64,000 bases of DNA from Caballeronia ptereochthonis (GTDB taxonomy: Bacteria; Pseudomonadota; Gammaproteobacteria; Burkholderiales; Burkholderiaceae), in NCBI RefSeq assembly GCF_001545075.1, contig NZ_FCOB02000010.1:124001-188000 (forward strand). The letters run 5' to 3'. The notes below the pieces were generated by a model. The model had not been told where the DNA came from and did no database searches. It saw nothing but the letters and a program-made list of their open reading frames with translations. How positions within the stretch are numbered: the stretch's first letter is position 1; each line of letters opens with the position of its first letter. The position numbers and the translations under genes were made by a program. Shown here piece after piece: positions 45,441 through 54,583 of the stretch.

Positions 45441-47041
45441 GGCTGACGCTCCACGAGCGCAGCCAGACGCGGATGCCGCGGCCAGCCCTGCGACGCCATG
45501 TCGGCGTCGAGGCCCATCGGCTCGGGACGGAACAGACGCGCGTCCATCAGCTTGAGATCCGACGAGATGACCGGCCGGAACGCCATGTGTTCGAGCACGT
45601 CGCGTTCGAGATCGATGCCGGGCGCGATTTCGATCAGTTCCAGCGCGCCGTCGATGGCGCGGAACACCGCCCGTTCCGTGACAAAGAGCGTGGTCTGATT
45701 GCGCTCCCGGGCGTAAGGCCCGCTATACGACACCTGCTGCAGTTTCGATACGAACTTGCGGTGCGCGCCCTCCTTAAGGATCTGAAGTCTGTCGCCTTCA
45801 CACGCCACCTGCAGGCTGCCTGCCGTGAACGTGCCCCCGAAGACCATCTTGCGAGCGTTCTGGCTGATGTTGACGAAGCCGCCCACGCCGATGAGCTTGT
45901 TCGCGAAGCGGCTGATATTGACGCTGCCCTGCGCGTCGATCTCCACGGCAGAGAGAAACGCGATGTCGATGCCCCCGCCATCGTAGAAATCGAACTGGTA
46001 CGGCATGTCGACGATCGCGCTGTAATTGCGCGCGGCGCCGGCATCGAGTCCGGCGGCGGGCGCGCCGCCGATCAGCCCCTGCTCGTTGGTGAGGACGATG
46101 TGATGCAGCACGTCCTCTTCGGCGGCGACCAGCCCGATGCCCGTGCAGACACCCGAGCCCACGTTGCAGACCGCGCCGACGCGCAGTTCCATCGCGAGAC
46201 GCCGCGCGATGATCTTGCGTTCGTCGAGCGGCAGGCGCGGAAAGCCGCCGAGCGGAATACGCATCTCGCCTGTAAACGCCGGGTCATAGGCCGTTTGATA
46301 CGTCACCGGCTGATCGGCCTGGACAACCACCGCGTCGACGAGCATGCCGGGAATCTTCACCGACTTGGCGGGCAAGGTGCCACGCTTCGCGAGCCGCTTG
46401 ACCTGCACGATCACGAGGCCGCCGTTGCGCTTGGTCGCCTGCGCCATCGAGAGCATGTCGCCGAACACGGCCTCGTGCTCCATCGATACGTTGCCGTCCT
46501 CGTCCGAAGTCGTTCCGCGCAGGAACGCGACGTCCACTTCGAACGGCTTGTAGAACAGCCACTCGCGGCCTTCGAGCTCGATCAGGCTGACGAGCCTGTC
46601 GTCGCTCGGCGCACCCTGAAGGCCACCGTCGTTGCGTGGATCGACGAAGGTATGCAGTCCGACGTGACTGATGAGCCCCGGCCGGCCCGCGGCCATCTCA
46701 CGCGTAAGCTGCGAGAGCGCGCCCTGCGGCAATGTCCACGCTTCGATCTCCTTGTTCAGCGCCATTTGCGCGAGCGGCGGCGAATCGACCAGCGTGCCGC
46801 ACACGACGCGCTTGAGAAGACCCGCATGCGCGAGACGGGACGCGCCGCGCTCGCCGCGATCGCCGAGACCGACCGGATGCACCGAGGTCAACTGACGCGG
46901 CTCGCCTTGCGCGAGAAAGCGCCGCTCCAGCGCCTCGATCAGCGCCTCCGGCACTGCGTGTCCGCTTCCCGATCCGCCGATCATCAAGGTGTCGCCATCT
47001 TTCAGCAGGGATGCAGCCTGGTCGGCGGTCAAAATTTGCAT
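45437..47041 (-). CDS. fused acyl-CoA:acetate/3-ketoacid CoA-transferase, cluster A
   Basis: A 534-residue protein in which the two subunits of the family I CoA-transferases are joined. The N-terminal half begins MQILTADQAASLLKDGDTLMIGGSGSG. The second half contains the active-site Glu in TNEQGLIGGAP, then GGGIDIAFL, FVNISQNARKMVFGGTF and FVTERAVF. It moves CoA from an acyl-CoA to a keto acid, activating the substrate of this pathway. The cluster B copy is at 60463. Confidence 0.92.
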   Translation of the reverse strand: MQILTADQAASLLKDGDTLMIGGSGSGHAVPEALIEALERRFLAQGEPRQLTSVHPVGLGDRGERGASRLAHAGLLKRVVCGTLVDSPPLAQMALNKEIEAWTLPQGALSQLTREMAAGRPGLISHVGLHTFVDPRNDGGLQGAPSDDRLVSLIELEGREWLFYKPFEVDVAFLRGTTSDEDGNVSMEHEAVFGDMLSMAQATKRNGGLVIVQVKRLAKRGTLPAKSVKIPGMLVDAVVVQADQPVTYQTAYDPAFTGEMRIPLGGFPRLPLDERKIIARRLAMELRVGAVCNVGSGVCTGIGLVAAEEDVLHHIVLTNEQGLIGGAPAAGLDAGAARNYSAIVDMPYQFDFYDGGGIDIAFLSAVEIDAQGSVNISRFANKLIGVGGFVNISQNARKMVFGGTFTAGSLQVACEGDRLQILKEGAHRKFVSKLQQVSYSGPYARERNQTTLFVTERAVFRAIDGALELIEIAPGIDLERDVLEHMAFRPVISSDLKLMDARLFRPEPMGLDADMASQGWPRHPRLAALVERQP

Positions 47042-47114
47042 GTTCTCTTCTCCGGTTCTGTCTGTTTATGCGTGCGCGATGCGCTTTGTCAGGCCATCGC
47101 GATCTTTCGAGGTC

Positions 47115-48458
47115 TCACACCGCCGAGCGCGGCTCCTGGAACACGGGATGATCGTCCCGATGGCGCGAGAGCTGCTTGCCGATCAGCGCCGCGATCAGGG
47201 TGAGCAGGCAGAAGACGGCCAGGAACATCATCACGTAGGTAGGCTTGCCGTTCGCATAGGCGACGAGCGCCGTCGCGATGAACGGCGTCGGCCCGCCTAT
47301 CAGCGCGCCGGAAAACTCGCGGCACATCGCGATGCCGGAGAAGCGATACTGCGTCGGAAACAGATTCGACAGGAACGCGCCCTGCGCGCCGCACGTGCAA
47401 CCCCAACTGATTCCGTAGACCGCGCTCATCGCGATCGTGGCGAGCACGACGTCCTTCGAATCGATCGCATGGAACAGCGGCCACACGAGCGCGAGCGCGA
47501 TCAGCGCGCCGGCCGCGAAAATGTTGCCGCTGCCGTACTTGTCGGCGAGCATGCCGCCGACGGGCGCGCAAAAGAGCGAGAAGCCCAGCGCGATGATCAG
47601 TACGAGGAGACTGTCCGACTTGGCCATGCCCACCGTGTTGGTCATGTAGCTCAGCGCAAAGGTGTTGAGCACGTAGCTGAGCGCCTGATGGCCTCCCATC
47701 GCGAAGAAACCGCACAGCAGTTCGCGCCGGCTGTTGCGAAACAGGTCCGCGACGGGCACCTTCTCCGCTTTGGCCTTCTCACTTGCCTTCTCCATCGCGG
47801 CGACGTATTCGGGCGTTTCGTCGAGTTTCGAACGGATGTAGATCGCGACGCCGAACAACGCGAGCGACAGGATGAACGGCACGCGCCACGCCCAGGTGAA
47901 CAGGATGTCTTCCGGCACGTACGAGATCATCAAGAACGTCGCGATCGCGATCATCACGCCGAAATTGGTGGCGGCATTCGGAATCGATGTGAAGAACGCG
48001 CGCCGGCTCGGCGGCGTGTACTCGGCGATCAGCGTGATCGCGCCGGCCAATTCGGCGCCCGCGCCGAAGCCCTGCATCATGCGCAGCAGCACCAGCAGGA
48101 TCGGCGCGAGCACGCCTACCTGCTGCCAGGTCGGCAATATCCCCAGCCCTACTGTGGCCGCGCCCATGATCGTCACGCAAAATACGAGAGCCGGCTTGCG
48201 GCCGTATTTATCGCCGATGTGGGAAATGACGATGCCACCGAGCGGCCGGATGATGAAGCCCACCGCGAATGTCGCGAAAGCGGCTAGCGTGCCGGCCAGC
48301 GACGACAAGTGCGGAAAGAACAGCTTGTTGATGATGAGGCCCGACGCCGCCGCATACAGCCCATAGTCATACCATTCGATGATGGTGCCGAGCGTTGACG
48401 CGAACACGGCGCGTCGGATGTTCCTGCGGTCTGCCTTCTGCGCGTGCGCTGCTTGCAT
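47115..48458 (-). CDS. MHS family MFS transporter (ShiA-like), cluster A
   Basis: A 447-residue major facilitator with about 12 membrane helices. WYDYGLYAAASGL and IGDKYGRKPAL, the loop 2-3 motif, and the LRMMQGFGAGAELAGA helix are typical of the metabolite:H+ symporter family that imports shikimate, alpha-ketoglutarate and similar acids. Start at 48458 with GGAGA upstream. It is the probable importer of the cluster A substrate; cluster B uses a TRAP transporter instead. Confidence 0.92.
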   Translation of the reverse strand: MQAAHAQKADRRNIRRAVFASTLGTIIEWYDYGLYAAASGLIINKLFFPHLSSLAGTLAAFATFAVGFIIRPLGGIVISHIGDKYGRKPALVFCVTIMGAATVGLGILPTWQQVGVLAPILLVLLRMMQGFGAGAELAGAITLIAEYTPPSRRAFFTSIPNAATNFGVMIAIATFLMISYVPEDILFTWAWRVPFILSLALFGVAIYIRSKLDETPEYVAAMEKASEKAKAEKVPVADLFRNSRRELLCGFFAMGGHQALSYVLNTFALSYMTNTVGMAKSDSLLVLIIALGFSLFCAPVGGMLADKYGSGNIFAAGALIALALVWPLFHAIDSKDVVLATIAMSAVYGISWGCTCGAQGAFLSNLFPTQYRFSGIAMCREFSGALIGGPTPFIATALVAYANGKPTYVMMFLAVFCLLTLIAALIGKQLSRHRDDHPVFQEPRSAV

Positions 48459-48561
48459 GGCGCTGTCTCCTGCTTCTCTTTTGATTTTGCGCGACACCGC
48501 GTTGCTACGGTGTCCGTTGACGGAATCCGCTCGTCGCGAGCGGCTCGGCTGACTGGCTGAA

Positions 48562-49320
48562 TCAGGATCGGCTCGTGCGGCTGCCGAACGCGTCGGCGCC
48601 CTCCTCGTAATTGCCCGAGGCGAAGCAGAGCGACGTCAGCTCGTTCTCGTAGCGAATGCCCTGTTCGACGCTCATCGAGAGCGACGCGCGCACGGCAGCC
48701 TTGACCGACTGCGTCGCGATCGGGCTGAACTCGGCCATCCTTCGGCACAGGGCCATCGCGGTTTCGACGACGGCCGCATCCGCGACCACCATCTCGACCA
48801 GACCGATGCTGTGCGCCTCGTTCGCATCGATCGTGTCGCCCGTCAGCAGGAGGCGCATCGCCTGTCCATAACCGACGAGGCGCGGCAGCATCTGCGAAGC
48901 ACCGCCGCCGCCCACCCAGCCGCGCACCACCTCGGGCGCGCCGAACTTTGCGCTCTGCCCCGCGACGCGAACGTCGGCGCCGAGCATCATTTCGAGGCCA
49001 CCGCCGAGCACCCATCCCTTCAATGCCGCGACGACGGGCTTCGTGAAGTCGCGAATCACCATCGCGTAATCGGTCCGGGCGCGAAATTCCCATGCCGTGC
49101 GATACGTCTTCAGCGTGTGGAGATCGCTTCCGGCGCTGAATGCGCGTTCGCCTTCGCCGCGCAGCAACACGGCGCGAATCGCGTCGTCGAGCTCGATGTC
49201 CTGCCGGATGCCGACCAGTGTCTGCGTCATTCCGGGCGTCATCGCGTTCATTTTCTCCGGGCGGTCGATGACGATCTCAGCCACCGCGCCGTGCCGCCGC
49301 AACTTCACGTATTCCTGCAT
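48562..49320 (-). CDS. enoyl-CoA hydratase/isomerase family protein, cluster A
   Basis: A 252-residue crotonase-fold protein with the oxyanion-hole segments SAGSDLHTLK and GWVLGGGLEM. The first catalytic Glu is kept (FGAPEVV), but the position of the second Glu of hydratases (usually AME or ALE) reads QAMRLLL, so simple hydration is doubtful. It is the first gene of cluster A, with the TetR-type palindrome about 60 bases upstream. Confidence 0.9.
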   Translation of the reverse strand: MQEYVKLRRHGAVAEIVIDRPEKMNAMTPGMTQTLVGIRQDIELDDAIRAVLLRGEGERAFSAGSDLHTLKTYRTAWEFRARTDYAMVIRDFTKPVVAALKGWVLGGGLEMMLGADVRVAGQSAKFGAPEVVRGWVGGGGASQMLPRLVGYGQAMRLLLTGDTIDANEAHSIGLVEMVVADAAVVETAMALCRRMAEFSPIATQSVKAAVRASLSMSVEQGIRYENELTSLCFASGNYEEGADAFGSRTSRS

Positions 49321-49381
49321 TTCGCCTCCTGTTTTTCGCCTGCGACCGCAGTCGCGTCCTATTCGAGCTTTCCCTTATACT

Positions 49382-49397
49382 TACTTACTAGTAAGTA
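49382..49397. promoter_or_regulatory. 16-bp palindromic operator between cluster A and its tetR
   Basis: TACTTACTAGTAAGTA is a perfect palindrome. It overlaps the probable promoter of the minus-strand cluster, since TATAAG lies just beyond it on that strand, and is in the gap shared with the divergent tetR. It is the natural operator for that regulator. Confidence 0.7.
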
Positions 49398-49652
49398 GCT
49401 TTTGCAGGACATTAGCACCATAGTCGGAAGTCAGGCAACGAAATTTTGAGGATGAGACAAATGGCACGCGCGCAGACGTTTGCGGGAAAATCGAAGGCAC
49501 GATCGACGGACGGGGGTCGTGTAAAATCAGCCGCGCAAAAGTGCCGGAGCAGGAGCAGTGAGCGCCGCGCACGCCCGTCCGCACTATCCGCATTCGATGC
49601 TTCGCCCCGCATGAGGCCAAGTTCCCACTCCGATCCTCGCCGAGGTGAAACG

Positions 49653-50306
49653 TTGAGCCAGAACGACAAAACCGACAAAACCAGTTCCGCGCCGAAGAAG
49701 TCCGCGATGTACGACAGCATCAAGGACCTGGCCAAGAGGCTCCTGGTCGCGCACGGCTATCACAAGACGACGTTCGGCGTGATCGCCAAGGAACTGGGCG
49801 TCACCACGACCAACATCCACTATCACTTCGGCAACAAGAACAGCCTCGTCGAGGAAGTGGTGAAGGATTACGTGGCCGGGGCCATCGCTGGGCAGAAAAA
49901 GATCTGGCTCGACGAGACGATGTCGCTTCAGGAAAAAGTGCAGGCGGAAATCGCGTATAACCGCACTCTTTACCGCAAATACAATCCCGGCGGCCGGACG
50001 CGCAAACCGTGGAGCCTGATCGGACGTCTGCGCCTCGAAGGCGATGTCCTGACCGACGAGGCCCGCGCCGCGCTCGCGGGTTTCACGACCGAAATTCACG
50101 GGGCGATCGAAAGCGCCGTCGAACACGCGAGCCGCAGCGGCGAACTGAAACGCGATACGCCGAAAGAAGACCTGATCTTCCTGCTGACTCATCTGGTCGA
50201 CAGTCTGTCGGTGTTCGCGCAGGACGCGGGCGGCTTCGAGCGCGTCGAGCAGTTCATGAACTCGTTCTCCCGCGTGGTGCTGGCGAAGTACACCAATACG
50301 AAGTGA
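49653..50306 (+). CDS. TetR family regulator, probable regulator of cluster A
   Basis: A 217-residue protein with an N-terminal TetR helix-turn-helix (TTFGVIAKELGVTTTNIHYHFGNKNSLVEEV) and a helical ligand domain. I prefer a TTG start at 49653 with CGAGGTGA upstream; longer frames from 49446 add about 69 residues rich in Arg and Ser without similarity. It is divergent to cluster A and presumably represses it at the palindrome until the substrate or its CoA thioester is present. Confidence 0.85.
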   Translation: MSQNDKTDKTSSAPKKSAMYDSIKDLAKRLLVAHGYHKTTFGVIAKELGVTTTNIHYHFGNKNSLVEEVVKDYVAGAIAGQKKIWLDETMSLQEKVQAEIAYNRTLYRKYNPGGRTRKPWSLIGRLRLEGDVLTDEARAALAGFTTEIHGAIESAVEHASRSGELKRDTPKEDLIFLLTHLVDSLSVFAQDAGGFERVEQFMNSFSRVVLAKYTNTK

Positions 50307-50379
50307 GCGGGCGCAGTCCCGTTTCACCGTGTAGCAACAACGCCCGACGATCCGAAAACATCACTGTACTCTGGACAAT

Positions 50380-50391
50380 TAGATCGATCTA
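50380..50391. promoter_or_regulatory. LacI-type operator 1 (TAGATCGATCTA)
   Basis: A 12-bp palindrome about 28 bases before the first gene of cluster B. The reverse complement of the site at 53456 shares 15 bases with it, TTAGATCGATCTACT. The LacI regulator encoded between them is the likely binder. Confidence 0.7.
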
Positions 50392-50419
50392 CTTTATTGT
50401 CACCTGACGGAGACAATGT

Positions 50420-51466
50420 ATGAACGAGACCGGCTTCAACATCGCCGTGGTAGGCGCGGGCATGGCATCCGCGCCGCATCTGGCGAGCCTTCTTGAATTG
50501 CGGGATCGCGTGACCGTGCGCCACGTCGTCGCGCGTTCCGGGGAGCGGGCGGGCGCTTTCGCCCGGCAATTGCCGCACGCGCGCGTGACGCTGGATCTCG
50601 CGACCGCGCTCGAAGACGAACACGTCGACGGCGTGCTGTTGCTGACGCCGCCCAACACGCATCTCGAACTCGGCGCGAAGGTCGCGGCGGCGGGCAAACA
50701 TCTGCTGGTCGAAAAGCCGATCGATGTCACGACTTCCCGCGCGCGCGAGCTCGTCGCGGCATGTGAGCGACGCGGCATCGTCGCAGCGGCGGTGCTGCAG
50801 CACCGGACGCGCGAGGCATCGCGCAAGCTGCGGCAGTTGCTCGACGCGCGCGCGCTCGGCGAAATCCACAGCGCGAGCATCGCCGTCCCCTGGTGGCGCC
50901 CGCAGTCCTATTATGACGAACCCGGACGTGGCACCCTCGCCCGTGACGGCGGAGGCGTGCTGATGACACAGGCCATCCACACGCTGGACCTGTTTCTGTG
51001 GCTAGTCGGCCGCCCGGACGAAGTCTTTTCGTACGCGATAACCAGCCGCGCGCACAGCATGGAATGCGAGGACACCGTGGCGGGGACGATGAAATATCGA
51101 AGCGGTTGCGTCGCATCGCTGCACGCCAGCACAGCCATCTTCCCAGGCTTTGCCGAAAGCATCCAGATCAGCGGCAGCAATGGCAGCGCCACGCTCAGCG
51201 GCGGCAGGCTTACCGTGCACTACGCGGACGGCTCCGTGCTCGATGAAGGTGAAACGGCTTCGCTCGGTTCGGGCGCAAACCCGATGGCCTTCTCTCACCA
51301 CGCGCACCAGGCCGTCATCGCCAATTTCATCGACGCCGCCACGCACGGAGCCGAGCCGGTCGCCTCGCTGCGCAGCGCCCTGGACGTCCACCTGTTGATC
51401 GACGCGCTGATCGCGTCGTCCGTCAATCGTCAACCCATGCCCGTCAACCCAGGTTCGCCATCGTGA
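50420..51466 (+). CDS. Gfo/Idh/MocA family oxidoreductase, cluster B
   Basis: A 348-residue NAD(P)-dependent dehydrogenase: an N-terminal Rossmann fold (IAVVGAGMASAPHL), the EKPID motif with the catalytic Lys, and a C-terminal alpha/beta domain with TQAIHTLDLFLWLVG carrying the usual His. It probably oxidises a polyol or sugar-acid hydroxyl. It overlaps the aroE-like gene by four bases. No counterpart lies in cluster A. Confidence 0.9.
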   Translation: MNETGFNIAVVGAGMASAPHLASLLELRDRVTVRHVVARSGERAGAFARQLPHARVTLDLATALEDEHVDGVLLLTPPNTHLELGAKVAAAGKHLLVEKPIDVTTSRARELVAACERRGIVAAAVLQHRTREASRKLRQLLDARALGEIHSASIAVPWWRPQSYYDEPGRGTLARDGGGVLMTQAIHTLDLFLWLVGRPDEVFSYAITSRAHSMECEDTVAGTMKYRSGCVASLHASTAIFPGFAESIQISGSNGSATLSGGRLTVHYADGSVLDEGETASLGSGANPMAFSHHAHQAVIANFIDAATHGAEPVASLRSALDVHLLIDALIASSVNRQPMPVNPGSPS

Positions 51467-52278
51467 CTTCCGTATTGAATGCCGCGGTCGCCGGAGACAC
51501 TCGCCTGTTCGCCATCGTCGGCGATCCGATCGCGCAAGCGCGTTCGCCGCTGGTTTTCAATGACATCTTCCAGCGCATGAGCGTAAATGCGGTGCTGGTG
51601 CCGATGCAGATTCCGGCCGCATCGCTCGACACGGCGATCGCCGGGCTGAAGACGATCGGCAACCTCGATGGCATCGTCGTCACGGTGCCGCACAAAATAT
51701 CCATGACCGGTCTCGTCGACCGGCTGCTGCCCATCGCGCGCAAAGTGGGCGCCATCAACTGCATGCGCCGCGCCGAATCCGGCGAGTGGATCGGCGAGAT
51801 GTACGACGGCGAAGGCTTCACGCGCGGACTGCGCAAACAGGGCCACGAGCCTCGCGGCATGTCGGTGTTCCAGGCCGGCGCCGGCGGAGCCGGAAAGGCG
51901 CTGGCGCATGCGCTGGCCAGCGCGAGCGTGAAATCGCTGCAATTGATCGACGTGGACCGGGCGAAGCAGGACGCGCTGATCGCGGAGCTCGCGCAGGCCT
52001 ATCCGGAGCTGAACGTCTCGGCCGGGAGCGCCGAACCCGAGGGCGTCGATATGGTCGTCAACGCCACGCCCTGCGGCATGGCGGGTGGCGATCCGCTGCC
52101 GTTCAACATCGACCGGCTGGACCGTCGTGCGCTGGTGGCGGACATCATCATGAAGCCGGAACGGACCCCGTTGCTGCGTCAAGCGGAAGAACGCGGCCAC
52201 CGCATACATCTGGGGCGCCACCTGCTGGAGAATCAGGCGGAAATCGTCGCCGAGTTCTTCGGCTTCAAACCGATCTGA
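51463..52278 (+). CDS. AroE-like (shikimate dehydrogenase family) oxidoreductase, cluster B
   Basis: A 271-residue protein with TVPHK, EMYDGEGFTRGL and GAGGAGKALAHAL, so catalytic Lys, Asp and the NADP loop are present. The first Ser of the S-x-S motif is Ala (AQARSP). It resembles the cluster A copy at 44583 in order and motifs. The GTG start overlaps the stop of the Gfo/Idh gene. Confidence 0.88.
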   Translation: MTSVLNAAVAGDTRLFAIVGDPIAQARSPLVFNDIFQRMSVNAVLVPMQIPAASLDTAIAGLKTIGNLDGIVVTVPHKISMTGLVDRLLPIARKVGAINCMRRAESGEWIGEMYDGEGFTRGLRKQGHEPRGMSVFQAGAGGAGKALAHALASASVKSLQLIDVDRAKQDALIAELAQAYPELNVSAGSAEPEGVDMVVNATPCGMAGGDPLPFNIDRLDRRALVADIIMKPERTPLLRQAEERGHRIHLGRHLLENQAEIVAEFFGFKPI

Positions 52279-52342
52279 CCGGAAACGGGGCCTTGCGTCG
52301 GATTCGGATACACTCCGGGCATACGACTCATCGACCGTTCCA

Positions 52343-53371
52343 ATGACCCGAGGCAAATCAGGTTCTCCCGTCACACTGCTGGATATCGCCAACGATCTTG
52401 GCCTGTCCAGAGCAACGGTCTCGCTCGTGCTGCGCAACAGCCCGCGCATCTCCGAAGCCACGCGGGAGCGCGTGCTGGAAGCCTTCAAGCGCAAAGGCTA
52501 CGTCTACAACCGCCACGCGGCGGGCATGCGCAGCAATCAGACGAACACCGTGGGCGTCGTCGTCAACGACATCGCCAACCCTTACTTCAGCATGCTGGTG
52601 CGGGCCATCGAGGCCAGCCTCAGCACGCAGGGATTCGTCACGCTGCTCGGCAATACCGACGAATCGCTCGAACGGCAAAGCCGCTTTCTCGACACCGTGC
52701 GGCAGCACAACATCGACGGCCTCATCGTCTGTCCGACCGAATCGACCACCGCCGCGCAGATGCGCCAGGTGCTTGCGTGGGGGATTCCGTGCGTGTTCGC
52801 ATCGCGCTATGTCGCCGGGCTTCAGGCCGATTACGTCGGCGTGGACAATCGCCGCGGCATGGCGCTCGCGACCTCGCATCTGATTTCGCTCGGCCATCGA
52901 CGCATCGCGATGATCGGCGGCATCATGCGCGCCTCCACCGGCAGCGACCGGGCCGAGGGCTATCGCGAGGCACTGCGCGCCGCGAAGATCAAGCTCGACG
53001 AGCGCCTGCTCGTGCCTTCGCCGCTGACGCGTCACGACGGCAAGCGCATCATCACCGAACTCCTCAACCTGAAGAATCCGCCGACGGCCGTGGTGTGCGG
53101 CAACGACATCGTCGCCTTCGGCGTGATGCTCGGTCTGCGCGCCCACGGCATCGAGCCCGGCGCCGACTTCGGCGTCGTGGGCTTCGACGACGTACCCGAA
53201 GCCGCGCTCTGGGAGCCGCCGCTCACCACGGTCCAGGTCTTGCAGGACGACATCGGCCGCGCCGCCGCCGACCTGCTACTCAAGCGCATGACGGAGCCGT
53301 CGCGCACGCCCACGCGCATCGTCTCCGAGCCCGTGCTGGTCATACGCAGCACCTGCGGCGCGCGCAAATAA
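52343..53371 (+). CDS. LacI family regulator, cluster B
   Basis: A 342-residue protein with a LacI helix-turn-helix (TLLDIANDLGLSRATVSLVLRNS), hinge and periplasmic-binding-like domain (VGVVVNDIANPYFSMLVRAIE and VVGFDDVPEAALWEPPLTTV). It is cotranscribed with the two dehydrogenase genes, and both flanking operons carry the TAGATCGATCTA palindrome, so it is probably an autoregulated repressor of cluster B. Confidence 0.93.
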   Translation: MTRGKSGSPVTLLDIANDLGLSRATVSLVLRNSPRISEATRERVLEAFKRKGYVYNRHAAGMRSNQTNTVGVVVNDIANPYFSMLVRAIEASLSTQGFVTLLGNTDESLERQSRFLDTVRQHNIDGLIVCPTESTTAAQMRQVLAWGIPCVFASRYVAGLQADYVGVDNRRGMALATSHLISLGHRRIAMIGGIMRASTGSDRAEGYREALRAAKIKLDERLLVPSPLTRHDGKRIITELLNLKNPPTAVVCGNDIVAFGVMLGLRAHGIEPGADFGVVGFDDVPEAALWEPPLTTVQVLQDDIGRAAADLLLKRMTEPSRTPTRIVSEPVLVIRSTCGARK

Positions 53372-53455
53372 CCGTTCAAGCCTCGACGACGGCCGGTTCG
53401 GGTTTCCCTTAGCAAAATCCGCTTGCGCCGTATCGGCGCAGCTTTTACCCTATAG

Positions 53456-53467
53456 TAGATCGATCTA
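53456..53467. promoter_or_regulatory. LacI-type operator 2 (TAGATCGATCTA)
   Basis: An identical 12-bp core to that at 50380, in the opposite orientation, about 110 bases before the dctP gene. Confidence 0.7.
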
Positions 53468-53576
53468 ACACGCTTCCGCGGCCTGACGCGGCAGCAGATG
53501 CGGCCCGTTCCGGCCGCCTTTCCGTGCACCTTCGTCGCAGTGCAATATGGGCACAAGAACCATAGGAATCCGATAT

Positions 53577-54563
53577 ATGCGTGACTATCTCCTCTCTCGC
53601 CGCAGGATGTTGATGCTCGCCGCTGCTTCCGCGGCCGCGGGTTGCCTGCCGCGCTTCGCCAGTGCGCAAAGCCAGACGATCCGCATCGGCGATGTCGTGG
53701 ATCGCCACAATCCGGAAGTCATCACGGAGAACGTGATGGCCAAACGGCTGAAGGAAACGACTGGCTTCGACGCCAGAGTGTTTCCGGACGGCGTCCTCGG
53801 TTCCCATACCCGCATGAACGAGCAGCTGCGCAACGGCACGCTCGAGGTCACGGTCACGAACGTGGCGGACCTGGAAGGCTATGACAAGCGCCTGGGCCTG
53901 TTCGCCATGCCGTTCGCGTTTCCCGACCGGAAATCGCTCTTCGCGGCCCAGGACGGCGCCCTCGGCAAGGCCTACGCCGGCATCCTCGACAATCTCGGCT
54001 TCGTGCTGCTGGGCTGGTTCGACTCGGGCTTGCGCAGCGTCTACAACCGCACCCGTCCCATCCATGAGCCCAACGATCTGAAGGGCCTGAAGATCCGCAC
54101 GCAGGGCAATCAGATCATGATCGCCACGTTCAACCAGCTCGGCGCGCAGGCGACGCCACTGGACACGACCCAGATCTACTCCGCGCTGCAGCAAGGCGTC
54201 GTCGACGGCGCCGAGAACTCGGTCACCTTTTTCGTCCAGCAGCACCATAGCGAGGTGGCGAAGTACTACTCGTACACGAACCACTTCTTCTCGATCGATC
54301 CGATGCTGGCCAGCAAGAAGTGGTTCGATGCGCTCGAGCCCAAGAAGCAGGACGCCGTGAAGGAAGCCGCCGCGCAGGCTCAGCAGCACGAGCGGGATCT
54401 GTGGCTGGCCTCGGATGCCAAATATCTGGCTGAAGCCCAAAAGTCCGGCGTCGCCTTCAACGACGCGAACCTCCCAGCATTCCAGGCAGCGGTCAAGCCG
54501 GTCTACTCGAAGTACCGCTCGAACTTCGCCGAGCTGGCCAGCTACCTGCCGGCTCTCGGATAA
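53577..54563 (+). CDS. dctP: TRAP transporter substrate-binding protein (DctP)
   Basis: A 328-residue periplasmic binding protein with a signal peptide (SRRRMLMLAAASAAAG ... FASAQS, with a twin-Arg-like start), the conserved DLKGLKIRTQGN with the Arg that pairs with a substrate carboxylate, and the QQGVVDGAENS region. DctP proteins of TRAP systems bind organic acids, which supports an acid substrate for cluster B. Confidence 0.92.
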   Translation: MRDYLLSRRRMLMLAAASAAAGCLPRFASAQSQTIRIGDVVDRHNPEVITENVMAKRLKETTGFDARVFPDGVLGSHTRMNEQLRNGTLEVTVTNVADLEGYDKRLGLFAMPFAFPDRKSLFAAQDGALGKAYAGILDNLGFVLLGWFDSGLRSVYNRTRPIHEPNDLKGLKIRTQGNQIMIATFNQLGAQATPLDTTQIYSALQQGVVDGAENSVTFFVQQHHSEVAKYYSYTNHFFSIDPMLASKKWFDALEPKKQDAVKEAAAQAQQHERDLWLASDAKYLAEAQKSGVAFNDANLPAFQAAVKPVYSKYRSNFAELASYLPALG

Positions 54564-54583
54564 CCAGCCACAGGGTCCCCGAC

